Below, one piece after another: positions 43,793 to 53,215 of a DNA stretch of 64,000 nucleotides. Made by a program: the position numbers and the translations under genes. The notes beneath the pieces were generated by a model. That model saw nothing but the letters and a program-made list of their open reading frames with translations, was not told where the DNA came from and searched no databases. Source of the DNA: Gemmatimonadota bacterium (GTDB taxonomy: Bacteria; Gemmatimonadota; Gemmatimonadetes; Palauibacterales; Palauibacteraceae); NCBI GenBank assembly GCA_029262175.1, contig JAJCZV010000070.1, positions 60,649 to 124,648 of the forward strand, written 5' to 3'. Each line of letters opens with the position of its first letter. The first letter of the stretch is position 1.

Positions 43793-44212
43793 CTATAACC
43801 CGACGATACAGCCTCGTCGGAGGGCGACGACGTTCGGGTTGTCGTTTCCGGATTTGCGAGTCATTCGGAGGCGGACAAATTCGCCGGCCCGAAGATCGGC
43901 TACGCCCTCGAACGTCACCGTACGTTCGGTGAGCACCTGGCTGCCCGATCCCTGAACGACGACGCACTTCGCGTCGCAGTCGACGGTGAATGAGCGGGTG
44001 CCGCCCGGCCTGAAGCCGGAGTCTACGACTTCGTCTTCCAAATGGCCCACGAGTCGCGCAGAACCGAACAAGCTGGGAATGGTTACGTCGGCATCCGAGG
44101 ACACCTGGATCCCGCACACCCCGGGCGGGACGTCTTTTACCGTCGGGTTTCCGCTCGCGCAGGCCAGCGCGACGCAGGCGACGCTGCTCGCGGCCGCACA
44201 CTTGAACCTCAT
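43793..44212 (-). CDS. Small lipoprotein, uncharacterised
   Basis: 139 residues. The signal peptide ends at the lipobox VALAC (about residues 14-18). The mature part is mostly beta strand with four further cysteines (VCGIQVSS, VDCDAKCVVVQ, RRGCIVGL), which could form two disulfides. PGGTRSFTVDC and GVADLRAGEFVRLRM suggest an Ig-like or OB-like sandwich. No family is recognised. The ATG overlaps the zf-TFIIB gene's stop (ATGA). Confidence 0.65.
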   Translation of the reverse strand: MRFKCAAASSVACVALACASGNPTVKDVPPGVCGIQVSSDADVTIPSLFGSARLVGHLEDEVVDSGFRPGGTRSFTVDCDAKCVVVQGSGSQVLTERTVTFEGVADLRAGEFVRLRMTRKSGNDNPNVVALRRGCIVGL

Positions 44213-44901
44213 CCGAAGATCCCGCCGACGATTTCAACGATAACCCCAAACACGCTCGCGGCAGCCTCTCCGACCGCCTCGAGCAGCGATGGGGCGACTT
44301 CCACGGCGGCGGCCACGGCGTGACCCGCCGCATGGGCCCCCACCACCACGAGGTCGGGCGCCCAAATCATCGTCTCCAGAAGAACGCCCGAACCGTCGCG
44401 GGTGGTCCGCCTTAGCGTGCCGTTCGCGCGACGACGGGCCACCAGCTTGTCGCGTTCGAGCGTCCAGATCGCTTCAAGCTCGTGGTGGTCAAACCAAACC
44501 CCTTTGCACCGCTTGCATACGTCCAACGTCATCTCACTGTGACGCACCTGCTGCATCTTCCGATCGCAGGTGGGACAGTCAAGGTGCGTTTTCGCTCCGC
44601 ATACGCCGCATTCGTGCGCATCTCGGTCCACCATGGCGCGGCAGGAATGACACTGCGCCCGATGTCGATCTTCGCGCGCGGGAATCTCCGCCCATAGAGA
44701 CTCGGGCCGTGCGTGTCGCAGCCGTCGAACCTCCCCCACCTCGAACCACATTCCGCCGCAGCGCGAGCAGTGGTCCAGGAGTAGGGGATCTTCTTCGCCG
44801 GAGGTCCCTGCGGCTGACGGCGCATCGCCGATGGCAGTCTTCTCCATCTTTACGCCGAGACATACGGGGCATGGCCAACGCGCCTCCATCTCCTTCTTCA
44901 T
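44209..44901 (-). CDS. Protein with two zf-TFIIB-like zinc ribbons
   Basis: 230 residues. Zinc ribbon one: CPVCLGVKM then DHCSRCGGMWFEVGEVRRL. A middle CHSC...CGVC pair follows. Ribbon two: CPTCDRKMQQ then DVCKRCKGVWFDHHELEAI. The CxxCxGxWF-xxxEL pattern defines zf-TFIIB (DUF-like) proteins. The last 60 residues are Ala/Val-rich and amphipathic (AHAAGHAVAAAVEVAPSLLEAVG), perhaps membrane-associated. Both ends overlap neighbours by ATGA (44209-44212 and 44898-44901), so it is made with the membrane winged-helix protein and the lipoprotein. Function unknown. Confidence 0.8.
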   Translation of the reverse strand: MKKEMEARWPCPVCLGVKMEKTAIGDAPSAAGTSGEEDPLLLDHCSRCGGMWFEVGEVRRLRHARPESLWAEIPAREDRHRAQCHSCRAMVDRDAHECGVCGAKTHLDCPTCDRKMQQVRHSEMTLDVCKRCKGVWFDHHELEAIWTLERDKLVARRRANGTLRRTTRDGSGVLLETMIWAPDLVVVGAHAAGHAVAAAVEVAPSLLEAVGEAAASVFGVIVEIVGGIFG

Positions 44902-45302
44902 GGCTCCAGCAACCCCTTCGCCTGACTCTTCTCCGCAAGGTGTTGCACGTCCTGAAACGCGTAGACAAGGAGGCCGGACTCGGTGATTTCGATGTCGGCC
45001 AGTTCCCGCGCCATGAGTTCGTTGAGCAGCTCCTCGGCTGTCGTTGTCGGGAGGCCCAGCTCACCTGCGACTTCGACTGCGGTAAGACGCCCTTCGTTGC
45101 GGCCGGCCATGCGCAGGACCTCCGCTTCGATCGTATCGCGCCGCAGACTTTCTTTGCGGGCGGCGAGTTGACGTCCAGCGCCGAAGTGTCGCGCGACGAG
45201 CCACGTGCCCGTCCCCGCTGGAATCCCGACCGAGATCAGAATCGCGAGGATCGTTGCGAGCGCAGTGGGATCGGTGTCGCCGACCATAAACCCGAGCAAC
45301 AT
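44898..45302 (-). CDS. Membrane-anchored winged-helix-like protein
   Basis: At least 134 residues. One or two N-terminal membrane helices (ALATILAILISVGIPAGTGTWLV) precede a cytoplasmic winged-helix-like domain (EAEVLRMAGRNEGRLTAVEVAGELGLPTTTAEELLNELMARELADI). Hydrophobic sequence continues in frame ahead of the ATG (LWGGGALILTALF), and an AGGAG lies further up, so the true start may be a CTG or other rare codon about 20 codons earlier. It is the first gene of the coupled trio. A transcription role from the membrane is possible but unproven. Confidence 0.6.
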   Translation of the reverse strand: MLLGFMVGDTDPTALATILAILISVGIPAGTGTWLVARHFGAGRQLAARKESLRRDTIEAEVLRMAGRNEGRLTAVEVAGELGLPTTTAEELLNELMARELADIEITESGLLVYAFQDVQHLAEKSQAKGLLEP

Positions 45303-45395
45303 GAAGAGCGCGGTGAGGATAAGGGCGCCACCGCCCCACAGTCTTCCGATGATGTTCTCCTGTGAGCGCGTCGTGTCCGAACTCGAGCTACCGAC

Positions 45396-46973
45396 TCATG
45401 CTCGACCGTGTCCACCGCCGCCCGGCGTGTGAATCTTGATGATCGATCCGGCGGGAACGTCCATGCTTACCTTACCGCTCAGCGCTTCTTCGGATCCATC
45501 GGGGTACTCGATGCTGTTGCTCCCGACGGCGCCCGGCTCTCCGCCCGACAGGCCGTAGGGTCGAGTCACGCGCCGATCGCCCAGAATGGTCACCCGGGAC
45601 TCGCCCAGCAATTCGAGTTCGCGTTCGATGCCGTCGCCGCCGCGGAAACGTCCCGCCCCGCCGGAGCCCCGCCGGATCGCATACCGGTTCACTCGATACG
45701 GATACGCGTGCTCGAGCGCCTCGATCGGAGTATTCAGACTGTTGGTCATGTGGCAATGTGTCGCGTCTAATCCGTCCGCGTAGGGGCGCGCACCCATGCC
45801 GCCGGCCGTGGTTTCATAGTACGCGAACTCCGCGCCTGTCCGCGGGTCGAGTCCGCCGATGGACAGATTGCTCATCGTCCCATAGCTCGCGGCAGGAATC
45901 TGATCGGGTAAGGCCTGCGACAGCGCCCCGAGCACGACGTCGACGATCCGCTGCGAGGTTTCGACGTTCCCGCCGGCCATGGCCGCGGGAGCGCACGCGT
46001 TGACGAGCGTCCCCTCGGGGGCGACAACGTCCAGCGGTTGTATGGTGCCCCAGTTGGAAGGGATCGCGAACGGAACGATGACTCGAAAACAATACATGGT
46101 CGCGGAGAGCGTGATCGCATAGTTCGCGTTTACCGAGCCGGCCGCCTGCGGGCACGTTCCCGTAAAATCGATTCGTGCCTCATCGTCTTCTACCGTGATC
46201 GTGACCACGAGCGGAAGCGGACCGTGTCCTTGCCCATCATCGTCCATCGCATCTTCGAAACGATACTCGCCATCCGGGATTCTCCGGATCGCCTCCCGCG
46301 TCATCCGCTCCGCGTAATCTTGCAGGTGCCCCATGTATTCCGACACCACTTGAACGCCATAACGCTCGACGAGCCCGAGCAAACGTCGAGCCCCCGTGCG
46401 GTTGGAAGCGATCTGTGCGGTGATGTCCCCCTCGCGTTCGACCGGCGTGCGCACGTTCGCGAGCACGAGATCCAGTATGTCCCGCACGACGACCCCGCGG
46501 CGCACGAGCCGAACCGGGGGGATCCGGATCCCCTCTTGGTAGATCGACGTGGCGAGCGGCATCGAGCCGGGTGTCATCCCACCCACGTCGGAGTGGTGGG
46601 CCCGATTCGCGACATAGAACGCCGGCTCCGTCGCGTCATCGAGAAACACCGCTTCGACCAACGTGATGTCCGGCAAATGGGTGCCACCCCGGAACGGATC
46701 GTTGACCATCACGACGTCGCCGGGCTCGAGCGTCACCGCGTCGATGGCCGCTTCCACCGATTTGGGCATCGATCCGAGGTGGACCGGCATATGCTCGCCC
46801 TGAGCGACCATTCGCCCCCGAGCATCGAAGATCGCGCATGAGTAATCGCGCCGTTCTTTGATGTTGGGTGAGAAGGAAGTACGGCACAGCGTGACGCCCA
46901 TCTCTTCCGCGACGGAGTAGAAGAGGTTTCGGAAGACCTCCAGTGTAATGGGGTCCCACTTCGTGGAGGTCAT
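45396..46973 (-). CDS. Hydantoinase B / oxoprolinase family protein
   Basis: 525 residues matching HyuB along its length: WDPITLEVFRNLFYSVAEEMG at the start, NDPFRGGTHLPDITLVEAVF, GMTPGSMPL, and GSGGAGRFRGGDGIERE near the end. HyuB pairs with HyuA to open hydantoins, 5-oxoproline or related cyclic amides with ATP. The ATG at 46971-46973 overlaps the hyuA stop (ATGA). Substrate (N-methylhydantoin, 5-oxoproline, acetophenone-like) cannot be told from sequence. Confidence 0.92.
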   Translation of the reverse strand: MTSTKWDPITLEVFRNLFYSVAEEMGVTLCRTSFSPNIKERRDYSCAIFDARGRMVAQGEHMPVHLGSMPKSVEAAIDAVTLEPGDVVMVNDPFRGGTHLPDITLVEAVFLDDATEPAFYVANRAHHSDVGGMTPGSMPLATSIYQEGIRIPPVRLVRRGVVVRDILDLVLANVRTPVEREGDITAQIASNRTGARRLLGLVERYGVQVVSEYMGHLQDYAERMTREAIRRIPDGEYRFEDAMDDDGQGHGPLPLVVTITVEDDEARIDFTGTCPQAAGSVNANYAITLSATMYCFRVIVPFAIPSNWGTIQPLDVVAPEGTLVNACAPAAMAGGNVETSQRIVDVVLGALSQALPDQIPAASYGTMSNLSIGGLDPRTGAEFAYYETTAGGMGARPYADGLDATHCHMTNSLNTPIEALEHAYPYRVNRYAIRRGSGGAGRFRGGDGIERELELLGESRVTILGDRRVTRPYGLSGGEPGAVGSNSIEYPDGSEEALSGKVSMDVPAGSIIKIHTPGGGGHGRA

Positions 46974-49048
46974 GCCGGCTCCAAGATCAGGTTCCCCCAT
47001 TCGTCCACGCGGCAACTGGTCCCCGGTGGGACAAGCGTCGTGGTGCTGTACTCGACGACCACTGCCGGTCCTTGGAACGCATGTCCCGGTCGGAGTGCAT
47101 CTCGATCGATCAACTCCCCCGCATGCGACTCGCCTCTGTGAACGAAGGTGTGTGGGCCGATCGTGGCGGCGCCCGCATCGGGTTCCCCCAACGGCCGAGG
47201 TTCGATCCGCGGCTTCTGCATGGCCGCGATGACTCGGACTCGGATGGTCACGATCTCCGTCGCGCGACGCTCGTCGGCGTATCCATATCGGTGCTCGTGC
47301 GCCTCGTGAAAGGCGGAGGACAGCCGATCGGCAAAACCCGTAACAGTGTTACGCATTTCCGCGGAAAGCCCCGTGTCTTCTGGGCTTACGGGCACTCCGA
47401 TCTCGTATCCCTGGCCGACGTAACGGAGATCTGCGACGCGTTCGAAGCGGAGCGACGCCTCCGGAAACTCCTCGGCGATCAGCTCTGCTCGCCCTAGCGC
47501 CTCCAGGCTCTCGAACGCGTTCTCGAGCTGTTGAGGATCGAGTCCGTCTGTACGCAGCATGAGGGTCCGCGAGAAGTCTCGAATCGGTTCGGCCATCAAC
47601 ATCCCGAGGGCCGAAAGAGTCCCCGCGCCTTCGGGAACGATCACTCGCGGGATCCCGAGCGATCGCGATAGGTCGACCGCATGAAGCCCTCCCGCCCCGC
47701 CAAAACAGACGAGCGAAAAGTCTCGAGGATCGTGACCTCGTTCGAGCGAAATGACGCGGATGGCCCTCTCCATGGTCGCGTTGGCCACGCGCACGACCCC
47801 TTCAGCGAGTTCGATCGCGGTGAGGCCGAGCTCGGCCGCCAACGTCGTGATCGCCGTCTCGACCCCGGTCGTGTCGAGCTGAGACGTGCCGCCCAAAAAA
47901 TGCTCCGGAGAAAGACGTCCCAGGTACAGATTGGCGTCGGTAACGGTGACGGCCGAACCCCCGTGGCCATAGCAGATCGGTCCCGGGTGGGCTCCCGCGC
48001 TCTCGGGTCCGACTCGAAGCGAGCCGCCCGGATCTCGACTTGCGATCGATCCGCCGCCTGCGCCGACCGTATGGATGTCGATGACGGGGACGCGGATCGG
48101 AAGACCGCCGATCTCCGCTTCAGACGTCCGCGTGAGACCGCCTGCGCACAGACTCACGTCCGTCGATGTGCCGCCCATGTCGAACGTGATCACCTGCTCG
48201 GTCCCGGCGCGACGCCCGATCTCGAACCCGCCGACCGCTCCGCCCGCGGGACCCGATAGGATCGTTTGCACGGCCCCCGTACTGGCGGCCGCAAGCGACA
48301 CGGCCCCTCCGTTCGATGCCATGATCCGCACGCGGCCCGGGTCCAATCGCTCGCCGAGCGCACCGAGATACCGAGACATCACGGGACCGACATACGCGTT
48401 CACGGCAGTCGTACTGGTCCGCTCGTACTCGCGAAACTCGGGGAGCACATCGCACGAAGCGGTGATGAAAGACCCTTCTGCTCCTGCCACCGATTGCAGC
48501 ATGTCCACCACGACGCGCTCATGCTCGGGGTTCGCGTACGAATGCAACAAGCAGATCGCGACCGACTCCACGCCGGAAGCGATCGCGGCCTCGAGGGCTG
48601 CGAGTGTGTCACCTTCGGCGCTCGGATCCAGCGGAGTGAGCACGCGTCCGCGCTCGTCTAGGCGTTCTCTCACCCCGAAGCGAAGTTCCCGCGGGACGAG
48701 GGGGTCAGGCTTGGTGACCGCGAGATCGTAGATGTCATGCCGCGCCTGCCTGCCGATTTCGATCACGTCCTCAAAACCGGCCGTCGTGACGAGCGCGACG
48801 CGTGCGCCCTTCCGCTCGAGCAGGGCGTTGGTCGCGACCGTCGACCCATGAATGACCTTTGCCTCCGCGAGCGCGGGCTCGCCAAGCAACTCGACCAAGC
48901 CGGTGAGGACGGCGCGTGACGGGTCGTCCGGTGTGGATGCGGTCTTATGGATGCGGACGCGATCACCTTCGAGAACGACGAAGTCGGTGAACGTACCGCC
49001 CGTGTCGACGCCGACGATCACGTAGGAATCACGCGGGGTCGCCTTCAT
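46970..49048 (-). CDS. Hydantoinase A / oxoprolinase family protein
   Basis: 692 residues. The N-terminus has GVDTGGTFTDFVVLEGDRV, the phosphate-binding loop of this ASKHA-like family, followed by HGSTVATNALLERKGARVALVTT and, in the centre, FDMGGTSTDVSLCAGG. This subunit binds ATP and activates the ring substrate. The ATG at 49046-49048 lies inside the end of the symporter gene (20-base overlap). Another ATG eight codons earlier is possible. Cotranscribed with the symporter, which may import the substrate. Confidence 0.93.
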   Translation of the reverse strand: MKATPRDSYVIVGVDTGGTFTDFVVLEGDRVRIHKTASTPDDPSRAVLTGLVELLGEPALAEAKVIHGSTVATNALLERKGARVALVTTAGFEDVIEIGRQARHDIYDLAVTKPDPLVPRELRFGVRERLDERGRVLTPLDPSAEGDTLAALEAAIASGVESVAICLLHSYANPEHERVVVDMLQSVAGAEGSFITASCDVLPEFREYERTSTTAVNAYVGPVMSRYLGALGERLDPGRVRIMASNGGAVSLAAASTGAVQTILSGPAGGAVGGFEIGRRAGTEQVITFDMGGTSTDVSLCAGGLTRTSEAEIGGLPIRVPVIDIHTVGAGGGSIASRDPGGSLRVGPESAGAHPGPICYGHGGSAVTVTDANLYLGRLSPEHFLGGTSQLDTTGVETAITTLAAELGLTAIELAEGVVRVANATMERAIRVISLERGHDPRDFSLVCFGGAGGLHAVDLSRSLGIPRVIVPEGAGTLSALGMLMAEPIRDFSRTLMLRTDGLDPQQLENAFESLEALGRAELIAEEFPEASLRFERVADLRYVGQGYEIGVPVSPEDTGLSAEMRNTVTGFADRLSSAFHEAHEHRYGYADERRATEIVTIRVRVIAAMQKPRIEPRPLGEPDAGAATIGPHTFVHRGESHAGELIDRDALRPGHAFQGPAVVVEYSTTTLVPPGTSCRVDEWGNLILEPA

Positions 49049-50522
49049 ACACGAACCGTTCGATAGCGCCATGGATACGATGCACGGTTTCTTCTGACGG
49101 TGGCCGGGTGAAGCGGCTCGTCAGCCAGGTCACGACGAAATTGACGATCAGTCCCCACACGCCGCCGTGCAGGCCGAACGGATGTGGCGAAACGACGAGC
49201 GTGACGTACAGCGCGATAAGTCCCGCCGAAATTCCGGCGAGCACCCCGACCCTGGTCGTAAGCCGACGGCTCGGGAAACACACGCCCAGAATCGCGGGCA
49301 TGAGCTGCAGGGCGCCGGCGCCCGACAGGGTCACGAGCGTCACTAGGAAGGCGAAGGTATTCACCGAAAGCACGTACCCGATCCCGAGCAGGGCCACCAC
49401 GATCAGACGTCCAACGAAGATGTAATGTGCCTGGCTTGCATCGGTGTTCATGTACCGCTGATAGATGTCGCGCGTGAGTACGGTCATGTTCGAATGCAGG
49501 ATCGAATCGAGTGTCGACATGGCGGCGGCGGTAGCGCCGGCCAGGATGACGCCGGTCAACCAGGCGGGGGCGTAGGTAAAGAGCATCTCCGGAAAGATGC
49601 GGTCGGGGACCGCGAGGTCCGGCATGACGAGCGCGCCGCCGAGACCGACGAGGGCGGCGGGGATATACAACGTCATCAAATAGATCGGAGTGGTGGCGCC
49701 CAACCATTTGATCGTACGACCCGAGACGGCGGTGTAGTACCGGATCATCAAGTGCGGCTGGAAGACGATTCCGAACGAAAGCACGATCATCATCCCGAAC
49801 CACATGCCCGGCGTGAAAAACCCCTGCGGACCCGGAAGGCTCAGAAGGTCGGGACGCTCGGCCGCCACGCGACGCCACAACTCGAGTGGACCTCCAAAGA
49901 GCTTGTAGGCCAGTACGAGCGCGCCGACCCATACGGCGATGTACATCCAAATCCCTTGAATCACGTCGGTCCAATAGACCGCGCGAAGTCCTCCGGCGAT
50001 CAGGTATCCCGCTGCGACGATCAACAGGATCAAGGTTCCCAGCTCGAACGAGATCCGGTCGCCCGAGGCCACAGAGAGGATATATCCGAGACCCTGCGCT
50101 TGGACCTGGATATAGAGGATCGTAAAGACAACGGAGACCATCGCGGTTACGACCCGCACGGCGTCGGACTCGTAGAAGTCGGCGAGCATGTCCGCCGGCG
50201 TGACGTAGCCGAAGTTCTTGCCAAGCGCCCAGATCCGGCTGCCCAAGACATAGGTGATGCCGCCAACGAGGACGGTCCACGAACCGGCGACCCAAAAGCC
50301 GATGCCGTGCGTGTAGAAGAACCCGCCCGATCCGAGAAACGCGAAGGCCGAGTGATAGGTCGCCACGACGGTGAGATAGAGGACGACGAACCCGGCTTTG
50401 CGCCCATAGAGGAGAAAATCCTCCAAATCGACGGACATCCGACGGTTCGCGACGACCCCGAGCACGATGGTGGCGATCAGGTAGAGGAAGATGAGACCGG
50501 TCGCGACGACCCACGGTTCCAT
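49029..50522 (-). CDS. Sodium:solute symporter (SSS family)
   Basis: 497 residues with about 13 membrane helices of LeuT-like fold. The core segment TYHSAFAFLGSGGFFYTHG and the helix GGLRAVYWTDVIQGIWMYI are typical of the proline/pantothenate/sugar symporter family. It would bring in the substrate of the hydantoinase with Na+. Start ATG at 50520-50522 shares one base with the stop of the 74-residue gene (TGATG), and the end overlaps hyuA. An alternative frame on the same strand is also open over most of it but shows no family match. Confidence 0.92.
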   Translation of the reverse strand: MEPWVVATGLIFLYLIATIVLGVVANRRMSVDLEDFLLYGRKAGFVVLYLTVVATYHSAFAFLGSGGFFYTHGIGFWVAGSWTVLVGGITYVLGSRIWALGKNFGYVTPADMLADFYESDAVRVVTAMVSVVFTILYIQVQAQGLGYILSVASGDRISFELGTLILLIVAAGYLIAGGLRAVYWTDVIQGIWMYIAVWVGALVLAYKLFGGPLELWRRVAAERPDLLSLPGPQGFFTPGMWFGMMIVLSFGIVFQPHLMIRYYTAVSGRTIKWLGATTPIYLMTLYIPAALVGLGGALVMPDLAVPDRIFPEMLFTYAPAWLTGVILAGATAAAMSTLDSILHSNMTVLTRDIYQRYMNTDASQAHYIFVGRLIVVALLGIGYVLSVNTFAFLVTLVTLSGAGALQLMPAILGVCFPSRRLTTRVGVLAGISAGLIALYVTLVVSPHPFGLHGGVWGLIVNFVVTWLTSRFTRPPSEETVHRIHGAIERFVYEGDPA

Positions 50523-50746
50523 CAGAGCTTGCGTCTCTTGGTCCACAACAACACGCCGATCAAGAGCACGTACAGGATCAGCAGATAGCCGTAGAGAAAC
50601 GGGACGCCAAAGATCCAGGGCTCGATCCGGTTCCCGAGCCAAAACACGAGGGGCGGCTGCGTAAAGGCGAACAGAACGAGAAAGCACACGACCGCGATGC
50701 GTCCGGCGCGTGTACGAGGCACGAAGTGAGAGCGGTAAGGGGTCAT
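50522..50746 (-). CDS. DUF3311-like small membrane protein paired with the symporter
   Basis: 74 residues with two membrane helices (IAVVCFLVLFAFTQPPLVFWL and FLYGYLLILYVLLIGVLLW) and a basic end (TKRRKL). Small two-helix proteins of the DUF3311 type are commonly encoded right before SSS symporters and thought to be accessory. The TGATG junction with the symporter supports joint translation. It is the first gene of the four-gene operon. Confidence 0.75.
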   Translation of the reverse strand: MTPYRSHFVPRTRAGRIAVVCFLVLFAFTQPPLVFWLGNRIEPWIFGVPFLYGYLLILYVLLIGVLLWTKRRKL

Positions 50747-51023
50747 GGCGGGCCAAGCTATGCCCCCAAGCTCGGAGGATGCGAGGGTTCTGCAGATTTT
50801 TCGGGGATAGGTAACCTTTTCGGACCCGCGCCCTCTGGCATGAGAGGCGCTCCGACGAGGAGAGGATCGCAGCGCGCAAGGAACCTCGGAATCGAGGCGT
50901 GCAGACCCCCTATGTGGCCCCGCAACAAAGGGTTGAAGTCTCGCCGCGACGTCTCATTTTGCGGGGGGTTTGGCCGCTGTTTTCGGGGCCAATCAGGGTT
51001 CGCATCTTGCCCCCCACCCCTGC

Positions 51024-52559
51024 ATGGCTCGGTCTACTTTCCCCTCCTGGGGCTCGGTGCGCGTCGCCTTGCTGTTCACGGCGATCTGGTGGGTTGCACC
51101 TGCTGCGGGTGAGCTGCGCGCGCAGGTGACCTCTCCGGGCGCCTTGAGCCGTGCACACGAAGACTGGAGCGGGAGCTGTTCGCAGTGCCACGCCCCCGGG
51201 AGTCGAACCGCGTCCGATCAGCGCTGCCTGTCGTGTCATGAGCCTCTGGCCGCGCGAATCGCGGCGCGTGAGGGATACCACGCCGACCGTTCGACGGACT
51301 GCGCGTCGTGTCACCGCGAGCATCAGGGCCAAGAAGCCCGACTGGTGCAGTTCGAGCCGGCGGGATTCAGCCACGCGACGATCGGGTATCCACTGCAGGG
51401 CGAGCACGTCGATCTCGAGTGCTCGGGGTGCCACAACACCATAGGCGTCCGAGACCGCGACGTACGACTGTTCAAGGGCAGATATGGCGCGCTGAGCAGG
51501 ACCTATCTCGGACTCGATCAGGATTGCACGAGCTGCCACGTGTCTCGGGATCCGCACGGCAGCCAGTTCGAAGGTCGTCCGTGCGCGAGCTGTCACGACG
51601 AGACGGTGTGGGCCCCCGCAGCGCGTTTCGATCACGCCAACGCCCGCTACCCGCTGACCGGGAGGCACGTCACCCTGACCTGTAGCGGCTGTCACCGGTC
51701 GTCGGCCGGCGATGGATCCGCGGTTCAGCCAGCGGGCGCCGTTTCGTCGGCGATCGCGTATCGACCCACCGAGTTTGGCCAGTGCACTTCGTGTCACCGC
51801 GACGAGCACGCCGGCGAGTTGGGCGCCGCGTGCGCCAGCTGTCACTCGACGGCGGGTTGGGCGCGCATTCCTCGGCGACGCTTCGAGGGTGACTTCGATC
51901 ATGGCGCCACGGCATTCCCCCTCGAAGGTCGGCACGCCGCAACAGAATGTACGTCGTGCCACCGAGAACGCCCCGCGGGTGACCCCGCGATCTCGCTGAC
52001 CTTCAGCGGTCGAGGCCTTCGGTCCTATCCGACACCCGTCGCCGATGGTTGCACGTCATGCCACTTGGACTACCACGACGACGCGTTCGAACCGACCGCG
52101 TTTACCGCCGCCTGCGAGGGCTGCCACACATCAGACGGTTGGGCGCCATCACAGTTCGACCTGTTCATGCACGATCGATCTCGGTTCGAGCTTACCGGGG
52201 CGCACCGAGTCGTGCCGTGCAGCGACTGCCACGCCCGAGCGTCCGAATCGCCGGAGCCGATCGAGCCACCGTCGACGCCAGATTTCACGATTCATCTCGG
52301 GTCGATTTCGTGCGCCACGTGCCATGAAACCGACGACCCGCATGCGGGCCAATTTCCGGGTGTGGGCTGCGCGACTTGTCACGTCACGGAGTCGTTCAAC
52401 GAGGTCGCCTTCGACCATTCGATGGCGCGCTTCTCGCTCGAAGGCGCGCACGAAGACGTGGCGTGTGCGTCGTGTCACATACCGGAGCCGAGCGACGAGG
52501 GACAGCCGGTGATTCGCTTTACCCCGCTATCGATGGAGTGTCGGTCATGCCACGGTTGA
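51024..52559 (+). CDS. Periplasmic multihaem c-type cytochrome with 17 CXXCH motifs
   Basis: 511 residues with a signal peptide ending around ELRAQV. Seventeen CXXCH motifs are spread evenly through the mature protein, one per about 28 residues, which is high haem density. Around them is a repeated unit, FDHANARYPLTGRHVTLTCSGCH-like, with extra His residues before the haem sites as likely axial ligands. This matches cytochrome c3/c7-like arrays. The ATG at 51024 was chosen as the start of the signal peptide. It leads a three-gene unit with a second cytochrome and an outer-membrane barrel. Confidence 0.93.
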   Translation: MARSTFPSWGSVRVALLFTAIWWVAPAAGELRAQVTSPGALSRAHEDWSGSCSQCHAPGSRTASDQRCLSCHEPLAARIAAREGYHADRSTDCASCHREHQGQEARLVQFEPAGFSHATIGYPLQGEHVDLECSGCHNTIGVRDRDVRLFKGRYGALSRTYLGLDQDCTSCHVSRDPHGSQFEGRPCASCHDETVWAPAARFDHANARYPLTGRHVTLTCSGCHRSSAGDGSAVQPAGAVSSAIAYRPTEFGQCTSCHRDEHAGELGAACASCHSTAGWARIPRRRFEGDFDHGATAFPLEGRHAATECTSCHRERPAGDPAISLTFSGRGLRSYPTPVADGCTSCHLDYHDDAFEPTAFTAACEGCHTSDGWAPSQFDLFMHDRSRFELTGAHRVVPCSDCHARASESPEPIEPPSTPDFTIHLGSISCATCHETDDPHAGQFPGVGCATCHVTESFNEVAFDHSMARFSLEGAHEDVACASCHIPEPSDEGQPVIRFTPLSMECRSCHG

Positions 52560-53215
52560 TGCGCCTGCTGATGGTCTTGTTCGCTGTAGGAGCGAGCTCG
52601 CCCCTGGGCCTCTTTGGCCAGGCGCGGCCGAACTCCGGGTCCGCAGCCGCTTATGCCTCCCTGCATGGTCCGCTGTCCTCCGACTTGGACTGCAGCGCCT
52701 GCCACGGGTCCGACGGCTGGAGCGTACAAGCCGCCGCCGTGGATTTCGATCACGATAGGAGCGGATTCGAGCTCACCGGCCGGCATCAAACCGCTCGTTG
52801 CGCGGGGTGTCACCTCGATCTGCGGTTCGATGCCCCCGAGATCGTCGCCGATGACTGCGCGAGCTGTCACGTCGACGTACACCAGGGGAGCCTGGGGCTC
52901 GACTGCGCGACCTGTCACGACACGGAGGCGTTCGAGGTTCGATCCGATCCAGACGTTCACGCGCGCACGAGTTTTCCGCTTACCGGCTCCCACCTCCTCG
53001 TGCACTGCGAAAGCTGTCATCTCGATGATCGACGCCCGCGGTTCGATGCGCTCGACACGGAATGTTTCTCCTGCCACCGAACGGACTACGAGAACTCAGT
53101 CGCGATCGACCACGTGGGCCAGGCGCTATCGACGGAATGTCTCGAGTGTCACAACACGGTCGCGTGGTTCAATCGCGCCCGTGTGCCCGTTCCAGTAGCG
53201 AGCCGCCAAAGATGA
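52547..53215 (+). CDS. Periplasmic c-type cytochrome with 7 CXXCH motifs
   Basis: 222 residues with a signal peptide (LMRLLMVLFAVGASS). Seven CXXCH motifs and the same FDHDRSGFELTGRHQTARCAGCH-type unit as the 17-haem protein show they share origin. It overlaps the previous stop; starts at 52547 and at 52559 (TGATG) both give a signal peptide. The stop overlaps the barrel gene by ATGA. It would bind haems in the periplasm and pass electrons to or from its larger partner. Confidence 0.92.
   Translation: MPRLMRLLMVLFAVGASSPLGLFGQARPNSGSAAAYASLHGPLSSDLDCSACHGSDGWSVQAAAVDFDHDRSGFELTGRHQTARCAGCHLDLRFDAPEIVADDCASCHVDVHQGSLGLDCATCHDTEAFEVRSDPDVHARTSFPLTGSHLLVHCESCHLDDRRPRFDALDTECFSCHRTDYENSVAIDHVGQALSTECLECHNTVAWFNRARVPVPVASRQR

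Noticed and set aside
49045..50514. A second long frame on the same strand as the SSS symporter
   Set aside because: It is a shifted reading of the symporter gene, Arg/His-rich with no membrane helices or recognised domain.
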